A stretch of DNA of 64,000 nucleotides from Brachybacterium epidermidis (GCF_015209585.1 NZ_JADEYR010000009.1:1-64000), one strand, 5' to 3'; numbered from the stretch's first letter, positions 9,413 through 19,431 are shown. Made by a program: numbers and translations. The notes: generated by a model from the sequence alone, not told the origin.

Positions 9413-11719
9413 ATGGCCATGGAAGGCCCTGACATCACCGCGACCACCGCGGTCATCGACAATGGCTCGTTCGGCCGCCGCGAGGTGCGCTTCGAGACCG
9501 GCCGTCTCGCCCAGCAGGCCGCCGGCGCGGTCAGCGTGTACCTCGACGACCACACGATGGTCTTCTCGGCCACCGCCGTCTCGAACCGACCCAAGGACCA
9601 GTTCGACTTCTTCCCGCTCACGGTGGACGTCGAGGAGCGGATGTACGCCGCCGGTCGCATCCCCGGCTCGTTCTTCCGCCGCGAGGGCCGTCCCAGCACG
9701 GACGCCATCCTCGCCGCCCGCCTCACCGACCGTCCGCTGCGCCCCGCCTTCGTCAAGGGCCTGCGCAACGAGGTCCAGGTCGTCCTGACCGTGATGGCCG
9801 CCAACCCCGATGATGCCTACGACGTCATCGGCATCAATGGCGCCTCCGCCTCCACCCAGATCTCCGGCCTGCCGTTCTCCGGCCCGATCGGCGGCGTGCG
9901 CATCGCCCTGATGCCCACCGCCGAGGGCGGCCAGTGGGTCGCGTTCCCCACCTACTCCCAGCTCGAGGAGGCCGTGTTCTCCATGGTCGTCGCCGGGCGC
10001 ATGGTCGGCGAGGGCGAGAGCTCCGACGTCGCCGTGATGATGGTCGAGGCCGAGGCCACCGACAACTCCTGGGACCTGATCAAGAACCAGGGCGCCATCG
10101 CCCCCACCGAGGAGGTCGTGGCCGAGGGCCTCGAGGCTGCCAAGGTGTTCATCCGCACCCTGTGCCAGGCCCAGTCCGAGATGGCCGCCAAGGCCGCCAA
10201 GCCGGTGCGCGAGTTCCCGCTGTTCCTGGACCACCAGGAGGACGCCTACGGGATCGTGGAGCAGGCCGCTGCCGATCGCCTGCGCGAGGTCATGTCCATC
10301 GCAGGCAAGCAGGAGCGCGAGGAGCGCACCGAGGAGCTGCTGGCCCAGATCACCGAGGAGCTCGGCGGCGAGGGCAACCAGCTCGAGGGCCGCGAGAAGG
10401 AGATCACCGGGGCCTACCGTGCGCTGACCAAGAAGGTCGTGCGCCAGAAGGTCCTCACCGACGGCGTGCGCATCGACGGCCGTGGCCTGCGGGACATCCG
10501 CGCCCTCTCGGCCGAGGTCGAGGTGCTGCCCCGCGTCCACGGCTCGGCCCTGTTCCAGCGCGGCGAGACCCAGATCCTGGGTGTCACCACGCTGAACATG
10601 CTCAAGATGGAGCAGCAGATCGACTCGCTGTCGCCGAACGACCGCAAGCGCTACCTGCACCACTACAACTTCCCGCCCTACTCCACCGGTGAGACCGGTC
10701 GCGTGGGCTCCCCGAAGCGCCGCGAGATCGGCCACGGCATGCTCGCCGAGCGCGCCCTGGTGCCCGTGCTGCCGGGCCGCGAGGAGTTCCCCTACGCGAT
10801 CCGTCAGGTCTCCGAGGCGCTGGGCTCCAACGGCTCCACCTCGATGGGATCCGTGTGCGCCTCCACCCTGTCCCTGCTGAACGCCGGAGTGCCGCTGCGC
10901 GCCCCGGTGGCCGGCATCGCCATGGGCCTCATCTCCGACACCGTCGAGGGCGAGACCCGCTACGCGGCCCTCACCGACATCCTCGGTGCCGAGGACGCCT
11001 TCGGCGACATGGACTTCAAGGTGGCCGGCACCCCCGAGTTCATCACCGCGATCCAGCTGGACACCAAGCTCGACGGCATTCCCGCCTCGGTGCTGGCCTC
11101 CGCACTGGCCCAGGCTCGCGAGGCGCGCCTGGCGATCCTGTCGGTGATGAACGAGGCCATCGACACCCCCGACGAGATGAGCCCGCACGCCCCGCGCGTG
11201 CTCGCGGTGACCATCCCCGTCGACAAGATCGGCGCGGTCATCGGCCCCAAGGGCCAGATGATCAACCAGATCCAGGACGACACCGGGGCCGACATCACCA
11301 TCGAGGACGACGGCACCGTGTACATCGGCGCCACCGACGGCCCCTCCGCGGAGGCCGCCCGCAGCGCGATCAACGCGATCGCCAACCCGATGGTGCCCGA
11401 GGTCGGCGAGCGCTACCTCGGCACCGTGGTGCGCGTGGTCGACTTCGGTGCCTTCGTGTCGCTGACCCCCGGCAAGGACGGCCTGCTGCACGTCACCCAG
11501 CTGCGCAAGCTGAACGGCGGCAAGCGCGTGGAGAGCGTCGAGGACGTCGTCAAGGTGGGCCAGAAGGTCGAGGTGGAGATCCGCGAGGTCGACGCCCGCG
11601 GCAAGATCTCCCTGGCCGTCCCGGAGGACGACAAGGCCGAGGAGAAGAGCACCGACACGTCCGGTGCCCCCGTCGAGTCCGCCGAGAACCTCGAGCGCGA
11701 GGCGACCACCGCCGAGTGA
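9413..11719 (+). CDS. pnp: Polyribonucleotide nucleotidyltransferase (PNPase)
   Basis: Phosphorolytic 3'-5' exoribonuclease and RNA polymerase; in actinobacteria it also makes 3' tails. Domain order in the 768 residues: RNase PH-like domain 1, an all-helical domain, RNase PH-like domain 2 ([16 protein letters not shown] active-site segment, [19 protein letters not shown]), KH domain ([20 protein letters not shown]) and S1 domain ([15 protein letters not shown]). AAGGAGATACC just before the start is the strongest Shine-Dalgarno in the window and fixes ATG 9413; ATG 9419 is two codons later. Downstream is a long perfect hairpin. Confidence 0.97.
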   Translation: MAMEGPDITATTAVIDNGSFGRREVRFETGRLAQQAAGAVSVYLDDHTMVFSATAVSNRPKDQFDFFPLTVDVEERMYAAGRIPGSFFRREGRPSTDAILAARLTDRPLRPAFVKGLRNEVQVVLTVMAANPDDAYDVIGINGASASTQISGLPFSGPIGGVRIALMPTAEGGQWVAFPTYSQLEEAVFSMVVAGRMVGEGESSDVAVMMVEAEATDNSWDLIKNQGAIAPTEEVVAEGLEAAKVFIRTLCQAQSEMAAKAAKPVREFPLFLDHQEDAYGIVEQAAADRLREVMSIAGKQEREERTEELLAQITEELGGEGNQLEGREKEITGAYRALTKKVVRQKVLTDGVRIDGRGLRDIRALSAEVEVLPRVHGSALFQRGETQILGVTTLNMLKMEQQIDSLSPNDRKRYLHHYNFPPYSTGETGRVGSPKRREIGHGMLAERALVPVLPGREEFPYAIRQVSEALGSNGSTSMGSVCASTLSLLNAGVPLRAPVAGIAMGLISDTVEGETRYAALTDILGAEDAFGDMDFKVAGTPEFITAIQLDTKLDGIPASVLASALAQAREARLAILSVMNEAIDTPDEMSPHAPRVLAVTIPVDKIGAVIGPKGQMINQIQDDTGADITIEDDGTVYIGATDGPSAEAARSAINAIANPMVPEVGERYLGTVVRVVDFGAFVSLTPGKDGLLHVTQLRKLNGGKRVESVEDVVKVGQKVEVEIREVDARGKISLAVPEDDKAEEKSTDTSGAPVESAENLEREATTAE

Positions 11720-11774
11720 GCTGAGCGTGATGCTCTGAGATGAGCACCCGAGTCGGGTCGCGAGCTCAGGCCAC

Positions 11775-11822
11775 CGGATGCCCTGGTTCCGATTCCACTG
11801 CGAATCGGAACCAGGGCATCCG
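11775..11822 (+). terminator. Long perfect hairpin after pnp
   Basis: Two perfectly complementary 20-nt arms (11775-11794 and 11803-11822) flank an 8-nt loop, 55 bases after the pnp stop. There is no U-tract; TGCATGGTGG follows. It should be a strong terminator or an mRNA 3'-end stabiliser for pnp and separates it from the peptidase gene. Confidence 0.75.
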
Positions 11823-11973
11823 TGCATGGTGGCCCGGCACTTCGCCCACCGCGCAGGGGAGAACTGCCCATCGCGGGGATCCGTCGTCCGCAGTGGCCTG
11901 TGTTCCCACGGTCGCCACGGGCCTGCGGGGAACGAAGGGGATGTCGAGATGAGTGGCATGGGAGAATCGACGG

Positions 11974-13341
11974 ATGCCCCTGGACCTGATCTACGACGAC
12001 CCTGCCTCTGACGTGGTGCTCGATGCCGCTTCCGGCGTGCGACGCACCATCCTGCCCGGCGGGGTGCGCCTGCTCACCGAGACCGACCGCAGCGTGCGCA
12101 GCGCCACCCTGGGTCTGTGGCTGCCCGTCGGCTCCCGCGACGAGAAGCCCGAGCACGCCGGCTCCACGCACGTGCTGGAGCACCTGCTGTTCAAGGGCAC
12201 CCGTCGCCGCACCGCGATGCAGATCGCCTCGGCCTTCGACGAGGTGGGCGGCGACTCCAACGCCGTCACCGCGAAGGAGCACACCCTGTACTACGGCCGG
12301 GTGCGCTCGGCCGACGTCCCCATGGCCGTGGACGTGCTCACCGACATGGTCACCTCCAGCCTGCTCGAGGAGCAGGCGCTGCGCACCGAGCGGGAGGTGA
12401 TCCTCGAGGAACTGGCCATGGCCGAGGACGATCCTCAGGACGTCGGCTACGAGACCTTCCTGGCCCACGTGCTGGGCCCTGAGACCGCCATCGGCCGCCC
12501 CGTGGGCGGCACCGCGCAGACCGTCACGGACCTGGACATCGAGGACGTGCGCGCCCACTACGGCGAGCACTACCGCCCCGACAACCTGGTGGTCACCGCG
12601 GTGGGCGACGTGGACCACGACCAGCTGGCCGACCTTCTGCTGGAGGGCCTGCGCCGCGGCGGCTGGGGGCTCGAGCCCGGGGCCCTCCCGCACCGCCGCT
12701 CCCGCGAGACCCACGAGACCCCCAGCGCTGCCGGCGCTGCCGGTGCCGGTGCCACCGAGGGCGCGGTCAGCGGTGAGGCCGTGGCCCGGATCGTGCCGAG
12801 GCGCCTGGCCCGCCCCACCGAGCAGAACCACATCTACCTGGGCGGCACCGGCATCACCGCGGTCGACGAGAAGCGCCATACCCTCTCGGTGCTGATGTCC
12901 ATCCTGGGCGGCGGCATGTCCTCCCGGCTCTTCCAGCACGTGCGCGAGCAGCGGGGACTGGCCTACTCCGTGTACTCCTTCAGCGCCGGCTACCACGACG
13001 CCGGACTGTTCGGGCTGTACGCGGCCTGCCGTCCCTCCCGCACCGCCGAAGTGGTCGAACTGCTCGCACAGGAGCTCACCGACATGGGGGAGCGGGGCGT
13101 GGACGACGCGGAGATGCGCCGCGCCCTCGGGCAGATCACCGGCTCCTTCGCCCTGGGCCTGGAGGACACCAGCAGCCGTATGGGTCGCCTGGGCACCATC
13201 GAGCTGATGCACGGCCGCTACACGGGGATCGACGAGATCCTCGAGAAGATCTCCCGGGTGAGCGCCGCGGACGTCCAGGCCCTGGCCGCACAGCTCGCCT
13301 CCTCCTTCACCACTCGTATCGACGTGGGCCCCGAGGCCTGA
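11974..13341 (+). CDS. M16 family zinc metallopeptidase
   Basis: A 455-residue processing-peptidase-like enzyme of the M16B (PqqL/MPP) group. The inverted zinc motif HVLEH (HxxEH) lies near residue 66, with the distal Glu in TEREVILEELAMAEDDP, so it looks catalytically competent rather than a decoy subunit. The second half keeps the R/Y-bearing segment of the M16 C-terminal domain (SSRLFQHVREQRGLAYSVYS). ATG 11974 is preceded by GGGAGA. Actinobacteria commonly keep this gene between pnp and dapB. The substrate is unknown. Confidence 0.88.
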   Translation: MPLDLIYDDPASDVVLDAASGVRRTILPGGVRLLTETDRSVRSATLGLWLPVGSRDEKPEHAGSTHVLEHLLFKGTRRRTAMQIASAFDEVGGDSNAVTAKEHTLYYGRVRSADVPMAVDVLTDMVTSSLLEEQALRTEREVILEELAMAEDDPQDVGYETFLAHVLGPETAIGRPVGGTAQTVTDLDIEDVRAHYGEHYRPDNLVVTAVGDVDHDQLADLLLEGLRRGGWGLEPGALPHRRSRETHETPSAAGAAGAGATEGAVSGEAVARIVPRRLARPTEQNHIYLGGTGITAVDEKRHTLSVLMSILGGGMSSRLFQHVREQRGLAYSVYSFSAGYHDAGLFGLYAACRPSRTAEVVELLAQELTDMGERGVDDAEMRRALGQITGSFALGLEDTSSRMGRLGTIELMHGRYTGIDEILEKISRVSAADVQALAAQLASSFTTRIDVGPEA

Positions 13342-13393
13342 GGGGCCAGGGCCCCACCAGCACAGCGCCCTTTGCGGGCAGGAAGGCACCATA

Positions 13394-14203
13394 GTGAACG
13401 ACACCACCGCCCCCACCGACCGCCCCGCGACCGGCAGCGACGCCGGCCCCTCGATCCGAGTGGCCGTGATCGGTGCCCGCGGGCGCATGGGCTCCGAGGC
13501 CTGCCGCGCCGTCGAGCAGGCCCCCGACCTTGAGCTGGTCGCTCGTGTGGATCGCGAGGACGACCTCGCAGCGATCACCAGGACCGGCGCTCAGGTGATG
13601 GTGGACTTCTCCATCCCCGGTGCCACCAAGGACAACGTGCTGTGGGCGATCGAGAACGGTGTGCACGCCGTGGTGGGCGCCACCGGTTGGGACGAGACCT
13701 CACTGGAGGAGGTGCGCACCGCCCTGGCCCGTGCGGGCCGCGAGCAGCTCGGCGTGCTGATCGCCCCCAACTTCGCCATCGGCGCCGTGCTCGCCATGCG
13801 CTTCGCGGAGATCGCCGCGCGCTACTACGAGAGCGCCGAGGTGATCGAGATGCACCACCCCGACAAGCTCGACGCCCCCTCCGGCACCGCGAACCACACT
13901 GCCGCCGCCGTCGCCCGTGGACGCGCCGCCGGTGGCCTGGGCCCGGTGCCGGACGCCACCGAGAAGGATCCCCTGGGCGCTCGCGGGGCGGTGGTCGACG
14001 GGATCCACGTGCACGCCGTGCGCCAGCGCGGGCTGGTGGCCCACGAGGTGGTGCAGTTCGGCGGCGCCGGTGAGCAGTTCCAGCTGCGCCACGACTCCTT
14101 CGACCGGGTCAGCTTCATGCCGGGGGTGCTGGTGGGCGTGCGCGAGGTGGCCTCCCACCCGGGTCTGACCGTCGGCCTCGACGGCTACCTCGAGCTGGGC
14201 TGA
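13394..14203 (+). CDS. dapB: 4-hydroxy-tetrahydrodipicolinate reductase DapB
   Basis: NAD(P)H-dependent second committed step of the diaminopimelate/lysine pathway, feeding both lysine and peptidoglycan meso-DAP. The Rossmann nucleotide-binding start VAVIGARGRMGSEA, GATGWDETSLEEV and the substrate-binding/catalytic segment EMHHPDKLDAPSGTA are all present. The product has 269 residues. GTG 13394 has AGGAAGG upstream. Its TGA shares one base with the next gene's ATG. dapA (20.2 kb) and dapF (33.2 kb) are elsewhere in the window. Confidence 0.95.
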   Translation: MNDTTAPTDRPATGSDAGPSIRVAVIGARGRMGSEACRAVEQAPDLELVARVDREDDLAAITRTGAQVMVDFSIPGATKDNVLWAIENGVHAVVGATGWDETSLEEVRTALARAGREQLGVLIAPNFAIGAVLAMRFAEIAARYYESAEVIEMHHPDKLDAPSGTANHTAAAVARGRAAGGLGPVPDATEKDPLGARGAVVDGIHVHAVRQRGLVAHEVVQFGGAGEQFQLRHDSFDRVSFMPGVLVGVREVASHPGLTVGLDGYLELG

Positions 14204-14613
14204 TGCGCCAGAAGCTGTTCGTCGCGGCGCTGCTGCTGATCACCGCGCTGTATGCCTGGGGTCTGGGATGGATCGCCGTGGGCTTCTCGCGGGCCGGGGG
14301 AGTGATCGGCTGGGGCCTGGCACTGGGTGTGGGCATCCTGCTGGTGCTCACCGTGTGGGTGACCTGGCGGGAGGTGCTGTTCGGCATGCGCGCCGGCCGC
14401 CTGAGCCGCCAGTACGCTCCCGCGGCTGTCGCCGGCGGCTCCGATGCCCGCGCCGAGTTCGAGGCCGCCAGGTCCGCGATCGAGGACCAGCCGGAGCAGG
14501 AGCGCGACTGGCGATCCTGGTTCCGCCTGGCACTGGCCTACGACGCCCTGCGCGACCGTCGCAACGCCCGCTTGTGCGTGCGCCGGGCGATCGACCTGCA
14601 CCGGAGGTCCTGA
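14203..14613 (+). CDS. Small two-helix membrane protein, unknown function
   Basis: A 136-residue protein with two hydrophobic segments (about residues 5-27 and 33-53) followed by a soluble C-terminal half rich in Arg and Ala (WRSWFRLALAYDALRDRRNARLCVRRAID), resembling a single tetratricopeptide-like helix pair. It overlaps dapB by one base (TGATG), so it is translationally coupled to it. I recognise it only as a type of membrane protein often found after dapB in Micrococcales. No catalytic residues are apparent. Confidence 0.6.
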   Translation: MRQKLFVAALLLITALYAWGLGWIAVGFSRAGGVIGWGLALGVGILLVLTVWVTWREVLFGMRAGRLSRQYAPAAVAGGSDARAEFEAARSAIEDQPEQERDWRSWFRLALAYDALRDRRNARLCVRRAIDLHRRS

Positions 14614-14657
14614 CCCGCACCGGTGGTCCGCGCCCGCGGCATGGTCCGGATGGGTGC

Positions 14658-14972
14658 TCAGCCCCAGCCCAGTGCACGCAGCGCAGCGGCAGCGGCCGCT
14701 GCGCTGATCACCACCACCAGGAACGGGGCGCGCAGAACCAGCAGCACGGCGGCCACACCCACCGCCGCGAGGCGGGCGTCGGCCACGATCGCGGCCCCGT
14801 CCGTCGCCGTCTGCACCGCGACCAGGGCCCCCAGCAGGGCGATCGGCAGCAGCCGCGTCACCCGGGCCACGCGGGGACGCTCGAGCACCTCGGAGGGCAC
14901 CTGGTAGCCCAACCACTTCTGCACGAAGCTCGCCAGGGACGCCGCGATCGCCGCGATCCACAGCATGCTCAT
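14658..14972 (-). CDS. azlD: AzlD-type branched-chain amino acid exporter, small subunit
   Basis: A 104-residue membrane protein with four hydrophobic segments beginning MSMLWIAAIAASLASFVQKWLGY, the usual AzlD start, and a short LLPIALLGALVAVQ core. AzlD is the small partner of AzlC in export of branched-chain amino acids or analogues. Its ATG overlaps the azlC stop (ATGA at 14972-14969), so the pair is co-translated. It converges on the dapB group; the two operons end 44 bases apart. Confidence 0.83.
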   Translation of the reverse strand: MSMLWIAAIAASLASFVQKWLGYQVPSEVLERPRVARVTRLLPIALLGALVAVQTATDGAAIVADARLAAVGVAAVLLVLRAPFLVVVISAAAAAAALRALGWG

Positions 14973-15700
14973 CGCTGCTCGCCCTCCGTACGCCCCCGCG
15001 AGGGCCATAGACCGGCCACCACCGCGACCATCGCCGCCGCCAGCACCGGAAGTCCCGAGGGCAGCACCGGCGTGGTCAGCAGCGCGACGAAGGCGGCAGC
15101 GACGGCGATCGCGATGGTCTCCCCGCTGCGCAGCCTCGGCCACAGCAGCGCCAGGAAGGCCGCCGCCGCAGCCGCATCCAGCCCCCATGCCCCCGGATCG
15201 CTCACGAACTGGCCCACCAGTGCGCCGGCCAGGGAGAACAGGTTCCAGAACACGTAGACCCACACCCCGGCGGCCCAGAAGCCGGCCCTGGCGGCCTCGG
15301 GGGTGGTGCCCGAGGCGGAGGTCGCCGCGGATTCGTCGATCGTCAGCTGCGCACGGGCCGCCCCGCGCCACCCGCCCCGCGGCAGCACCCGGGACAGCGC
15401 GAGGCCGTACAGGGAGTTGCGCACCCCCAGCAGGATCGAGGCCAGTGCCGCCCCGATGGCGAGCCCCGCCCCGATCACCCCCACGAAGGCGAACTGGCTG
15501 CCGCCGCTGATCAGCACCGCGGAGAGCACCATCGCCTGCCACAGGTCCAGGCCCGTAGCGGTGGCGAGGGCCCCGTAGGAGATGCCGTACAGCCCCGTCG
15601 CCAGGCCCACCGAGAAACCGGTGCGGCGGATCTGCCGGACTTCGTCGGGGACCGCAGTGCGGGAGGAGGGAAGCGCAGCACTCATGATGCCGGTCACCAT
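14969..15700 (-). CDS. azlC: AzlC-type branched-chain amino acid permease
   Basis: Large subunit of an AzlCD exporter, 243 residues, with several transmembrane segments. Family marks are RTGFSVGLATGLYGISYGAL, LISGGSQFAFVGVIGAGLAIGAAL and LLGVRNSLYGLALS. I take the ATG at 15698-15700 (MVTGIMSAALPSS); the ATG at 15683-15685, five residues later, is equally possible because neither has a strong ribosome-binding site. It is divergent from the HAD phosphatase, with a 90-bp shared promoter region. Confidence 0.82.
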   Translation of the reverse strand: MVTGIMSAALPSSRTAVPDEVRQIRRTGFSVGLATGLYGISYGALATATGLDLWQAMVLSAVLISGGSQFAFVGVIGAGLAIGAALASILLGVRNSLYGLALSRVLPRGGWRGAARAQLTIDESAATSASGTTPEAARAGFWAAGVWVYVFWNLFSLAGALVGQFVSDPGAWGLDAAAAAAFLALLWPRLRSGETIAIAVAAAFVALLTTPVLPSGLPVLAAAMVAVVAGLWPSRGRTEGEQR

Positions 15701-15790
15701 AGATCCGTTCCGTGTCCGGTGGCGGCGCTGTCCGCGTCCGGGCCCGCCACCTCCCCGACGTCGCACCGATCCGTGTGAGAGCGTGGCCCC

Positions 15791-16498
15791 ATGACCCACA
15801 CCCCCACGGACGGCCTCCCGCTGCGCACCGGCGCCCTGCTGCTGGACATGGACGGCACCCTGATCGACTCCGGCTCCTCGGTGGAGCGGGCGTGGAACGG
15901 GCTGCTGGCCGAGCTGGGCTCCACCGAGACCTTCGGCCATGCCATGCACGGCCGCCCGGCCCGGCAGGTGCTGAGGGAGTTCTTCCCGGACATGACCGAG
16001 GCCGAGATCGCCGCGGCCCACTCCCGCATCGAACAGCTGGAGATCGCCGACGTCGACTCGATCCTCACCCTGCCCGGCACCCGCCGCATCCTCGAGCAGC
16101 TCGATGCGGCGTCCCAGCAGCTCGGTCGGCCCACCTGGACGATCGTCACCTCGTGCACCATGCCCCTGTTCGAGGCGCGCTGGGCCACCACGTCCCTGCC
16201 GGTGCCGGCGACACTGGTCACGGCCGACCAGGTGGAGCGCGGCAAGCCCGACCCGCAGCCGTACCTGCTGGGGGCCGAGCGCCTCGGGGTCGCCCCCTCG
16301 GATGCGGTCGTGGTGGAGGACTCGGTGGGCGGGCTGCGCTCCGGGCTGGATGCGGGGTGTCGCACCATGGCGATCACCTCCACCACCCCGGCGGCCGATC
16401 TCGAACCCCTTGCCCCGGTGCTGCTCACCTCCCTGGACGACCTCGAGGTCGCCGTGCAGGAGGGTGCGCTGCTGCTCTCGCGTCGCGGCGCGCAGTGA
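15791..16498 (+). CDS. HAD-superfamily sugar-phosphatase-like hydrolase
   Basis: A 235-residue subfamily IA HAD phosphatase. Motif I is LLLDMDGTLIDSGSS (Asp nucleophile and DxD acid/base), motif II is TSCTMPLFEAR (Thr/Ser), motif III is GKPDPQPYLLGAERLG and motif IV is VVVEDSVGGLRSGLDAG. A helical cap follows motif I, as in phosphoglycolate or sugar-phosphate phosphatases. The substrate cannot be assigned. It starts at ATG 15791 and is divergent from azlC. Confidence 0.83.
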   Translation: MTHTPTDGLPLRTGALLLDMDGTLIDSGSSVERAWNGLLAELGSTETFGHAMHGRPARQVLREFFPDMTEAEIAAAHSRIEQLEIADVDSILTLPGTRRILEQLDAASQQLGRPTWTIVTSCTMPLFEARWATTSLPVPATLVTADQVERGKPDPQPYLLGAERLGVAPSDAVVVEDSVGGLRSGLDAGCRTMAITSTTPAADLEPLAPVLLTSLDDLEVAVQEGALLLSRRGAQ

Positions 16499-16683
16499 CG
16501 GGGCCCACCTGACCGGGCGGTGTGCGGACGGTCGCGCCTGAGCGGCGTGGGCGCCCCCCGCTGATACGCTCGGACGGCTGATCCCGGTGCGCTCCGGGAC
16601 CCCTGTCGACGCCCCGCAGCGGGCGCCGGGGAGCCCTGTCCCACCGGCGGATCGTCGCCGTCCCTCTCGAAAGGACTCGCCCC

Positions 16684-19431
16684 ATGTGCGGAATCTCCGG
16701 CAGCTACGGATTCGGAGCGGACACCGAGGACATCGCGCGGCGGATGAACGCCTGCCTCGCCCACCGGGGGCCCGACGGTGAGGGCCTGTTCCTCTCCGGG
16801 AGCGCGGGACTGGCCCACCGCCGCCTGGCCATCATCGACCGCGAGAGCGGCGACCAGCCGATGACCACGGCGGACGGCCGCCACACGATCGTCTACAACG
16901 GCGAGGTCTACAACTACCTGGAGCTGCGCGCCGAGCTCGAGGCCACCGGCCGGACCTTCGCCACCGACTCCGACACCGAGGTGCTGCTGCAGGCCCACGC
17001 CGCGTGGGGCAGCGACTCCTACGACCGGTTCAACGGCATGTTCGCCTTCGCGATCCACGACGCCGAGACCGACACCCTCACGATCGCCCGCGACCACTTC
17101 GGCATCAAGCCGCTGTACTACTGGCACGACGAGACCACCGGGCGGGTGCTGTTCTCCTCGGAGATCCGGGCCCTGCTCGCCGCCGGCGTGTTCGAGGCCG
17201 CGCCGGATGACCGCGCCGTGTACCGGTACCTGAAGTTCCGCGCCCACGACGACGACGAGCAGACCTTCTTCGCCGGCGTCAAGCGCCTGATGGCCGGGCA
17301 GATGCTGGTGATCGACGCCGATGGCGTGCGCACCGAGTCCTTCACGCGCCTGCAGGACGAGCTGCGCGAGATCGCCTCCCGCCCCGGCCGCCCCTACAGC
17401 GAGCAGGTGGTGGACGAGTACCGCGAGCGGTTCATGGAGTCCGTGCGGCTGCGCCTGCAGTCCGAGGTGCCCGTGGGGACCTCCCTCTCCGGCGGGCTGG
17501 ACTCCTCCGCGGTGGCCGCAGTGATCGCCAAGCACCTGCGCGAGCAGCCTGAGGACGGCGACTTCGCCGCGGTGGGCTCGCGCCAGAACACGTTCTCCGC
17601 CGTGTTCCCCAACTCCAGCAACGACGAGGAGCGGTACGTCGACGCGCTGCTGGCGGACTACCAGGGGCAGATCACCGCCCACAAGATCCACCCGGACTCC
17701 CGTGAGTTCCTCGAGGACCTGCAGGACTTCGTGCGCACCCAGGAGGAGCCGATCATCTCCTCCGGCCCCTACGCCCAGTACGCGGTGATGCGGGAGGCCA
17801 GCAAGCACGTGACGGTGCTGCTGGACGGCCAGGGCGCCGACGAGATGATGGCCGGGTACAACCCGTACTTCTACGTGTACCTGCGCCAGCTGCGCCGCCA
17901 GAAGCGGTTCAAGGAGCTGGCCTCCGAGGTGGTGGGCTCGCGGGACATCCTGCGCAAGCTCGCCCGCACCAAGTACTCCGGCCGCACCTCCGTTCCCATC
18001 GAGGCCCTGCTAAACTCCGGGTTCGTCGCAGCGCACGCGGGGGAGAAGGTCACCTCGGTGCAGGACGACCTCAAGGAGCGCCTGCTGCAGGACACCTTCC
18101 GCAGCTCCCTGCCCTCGCTGCTGCGCTACGAGGACAGGAACACCATGCGCTTCAGCATCGAGGGACGCGTCCCGTTCGTGGACAAGGAGCTGCTGAAGTT
18201 CCTGTTCTCCCTGGACGAGTCCGCGATCATCCACGACGGCTGGAACAAGCGGATCCTGCGCGAGTCGATGTTCGGGATCCTGCCGGACATGATCTCCAAG
18301 CGCCGCAACAAGATCGGCTTCACCACGCCCGAGAGCGAGTGGTTCCGCAAGAACGCTGCCGCCCTGCGGGAGATCTTCGCCTCCGCCACCTTCGCCTCCC
18401 GCCCCTACTTCGAGTCCCGCAGCGTGCTGGCCCTGTTCGACGACTACATGGCCCACCCCGACAAGCACGGCACCCTGATGTTCTGGCGCCTGCTGAACGT
18501 CGAGCTGTGGATGCGGGCCTTCTTCGACCAGCACCCCGCATCACGGGCCGGCGACGAGGACGAGGCCCCGGGGGTCGGCGCGGGGGACATCGCCGCAGCG
18601 GCCGGCGCCGCGTCGCAGGAGGACCCGGCCGGGACGCCCAAGAGCGATTACGACCCGAACCCGGACAAGCAGCTTGACCTGGTCTCGGAGGTCGACGGCC
18701 ACACCTGGCGCCGCTTCCCCCTGCAGACCGGTCTGATCGCGCGCGGTGACGACCTGGAGGATCTGGTCCGCGGGCACGTGGAGCGCTTCGCCGCGGGCCT
18801 GCCCGAGGACGCACTGCCCGCCGGACGCCCCTGGTACTTCGTCATCAGCGAGAAGATCGTGGCGATCAGCCAGGGTCGCTCCTGGTTCACCTGGGAGATC
18901 GCCCCCCGCCGCTCCGCCACGGTGCTCAGCCGCTTCGTCTCCCGCACCCCTGCCGGCATCGGCCTGGGGGACCCCACCACCATGGAGCTGGCCATCCGCG
19001 AGGTGGGGCTGCCACGCGTGGTCGCGGCCTCCGCCGTGGGCGCGGCCGGCAAGGTGATCGGCAAGCGCGGCCTGTTCTACCGGGTCGTCGGCAGCAACGT
19101 GCGCGCGATCGACGGCCCGACCGTCTACTCCGCCTTCCCCTCGAACGTCTCCGCGAAGCTTCCGCCGAAGGACCCCGACGGCGTCTCGGCCCGCCTGTCC
19201 GCGGCCATCCGTGCCGCCGACATCCCCGCCGCGCTGCGCGACAGCTTCGCCGGCACCGTGGTGATGGACGCCAACGACATCGGTCGCAACGTGCTGGGCT
19301 CGGACGCCTCGGTTCCGGCCGAGCGCCTGGAGGCCACCTTCGCGGACAACCCGCTGGGCCAGGGCCGCCAGCGCACGCCGCTGGCGATCCTGGTGGATCT
19401 GGGCGACCCCGGTACCGTAGCGGCCCGGTGA
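16684..19431 (+). CDS. asnB: Asparagine synthetase fused to an F420-glutamyl-ligase-like domain
   Basis: A 915-residue two-part protein. Residues 1-620 are a complete glutamine-dependent asparagine synthetase B: Cys2 of the glutaminase (MCGISG), NGEVYNY, the ATP-pyrophosphatase loop SGGLDSSA near residue 270 and LDGQGADEMMAGY near 380. An Ala/Glu/Asp-rich linker covers about 620-658. Residues 659-915 resemble the CofE/COG1478 F420-0:L-glutamate ligase fold (RRFPLQTGLI, FVISEKIVAISQGR, GKRGLFYRVVG, AIDGPT, DANDIGRNVLG, FADNPLGQGR). No ATG or GTG with a ribosome-binding site lies near the junction, and base use is uniform, so the fusion appears real. The amidated substrate is unknown: aspartate, peptidoglycan DAP (as for LtsA/AsnB of other actinobacteria and Bacillus) or a specialised acid are possible. 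thyX follows 32 bases later. Confidence 0.85.
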   Translation: MCGISGSYGFGADTEDIARRMNACLAHRGPDGEGLFLSGSAGLAHRRLAIIDRESGDQPMTTADGRHTIVYNGEVYNYLELRAELEATGRTFATDSDTEVLLQAHAAWGSDSYDRFNGMFAFAIHDAETDTLTIARDHFGIKPLYYWHDETTGRVLFSSEIRALLAAGVFEAAPDDRAVYRYLKFRAHDDDEQTFFAGVKRLMAGQMLVIDADGVRTESFTRLQDELREIASRPGRPYSEQVVDEYRERFMESVRLRLQSEVPVGTSLSGGLDSSAVAAVIAKHLREQPEDGDFAAVGSRQNTFSAVFPNSSNDEERYVDALLADYQGQITAHKIHPDSREFLEDLQDFVRTQEEPIISSGPYAQYAVMREASKHVTVLLDGQGADEMMAGYNPYFYVYLRQLRRQKRFKELASEVVGSRDILRKLARTKYSGRTSVPIEALLNSGFVAAHAGEKVTSVQDDLKERLLQDTFRSSLPSLLRYEDRNTMRFSIEGRVPFVDKELLKFLFSLDESAIIHDGWNKRILRESMFGILPDMISKRRNKIGFTTPESEWFRKNAAALREIFASATFASRPYFESRSVLALFDDYMAHPDKHGTLMFWRLLNVELWMRAFFDQHPASRAGDEDEAPGVGAGDIAAAAGAASQEDPAGTPKSDYDPNPDKQLDLVSEVDGHTWRRFPLQTGLIARGDDLEDLVRGHVERFAAGLPEDALPAGRPWYFVISEKIVAISQGRSWFTWEIAPRRSATVLSRFVSRTPAGIGLGDPTTMELAIREVGLPRVVAASAVGAAGKVIGKRGLFYRVVGSNVRAIDGPTVYSAFPSNVSAKLPPKDPDGVSARLSAAIRAADIPAALRDSFAGTVVMDANDIGRNVLGSDASVPAERLEATFADNPLGQGRQRTPLAILVDLGDPGTVAAR

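Noticed and set aside
16499-16683. Search for an amino-acid-responsive leader or riboswitch before asnB
   Set aside because: Only a small TCCCGG/CCGGGA hairpin and a possible TACGCT -10 are visible; no leader peptide rich in Asn codons, T-box signature or known riboswitch core was found.
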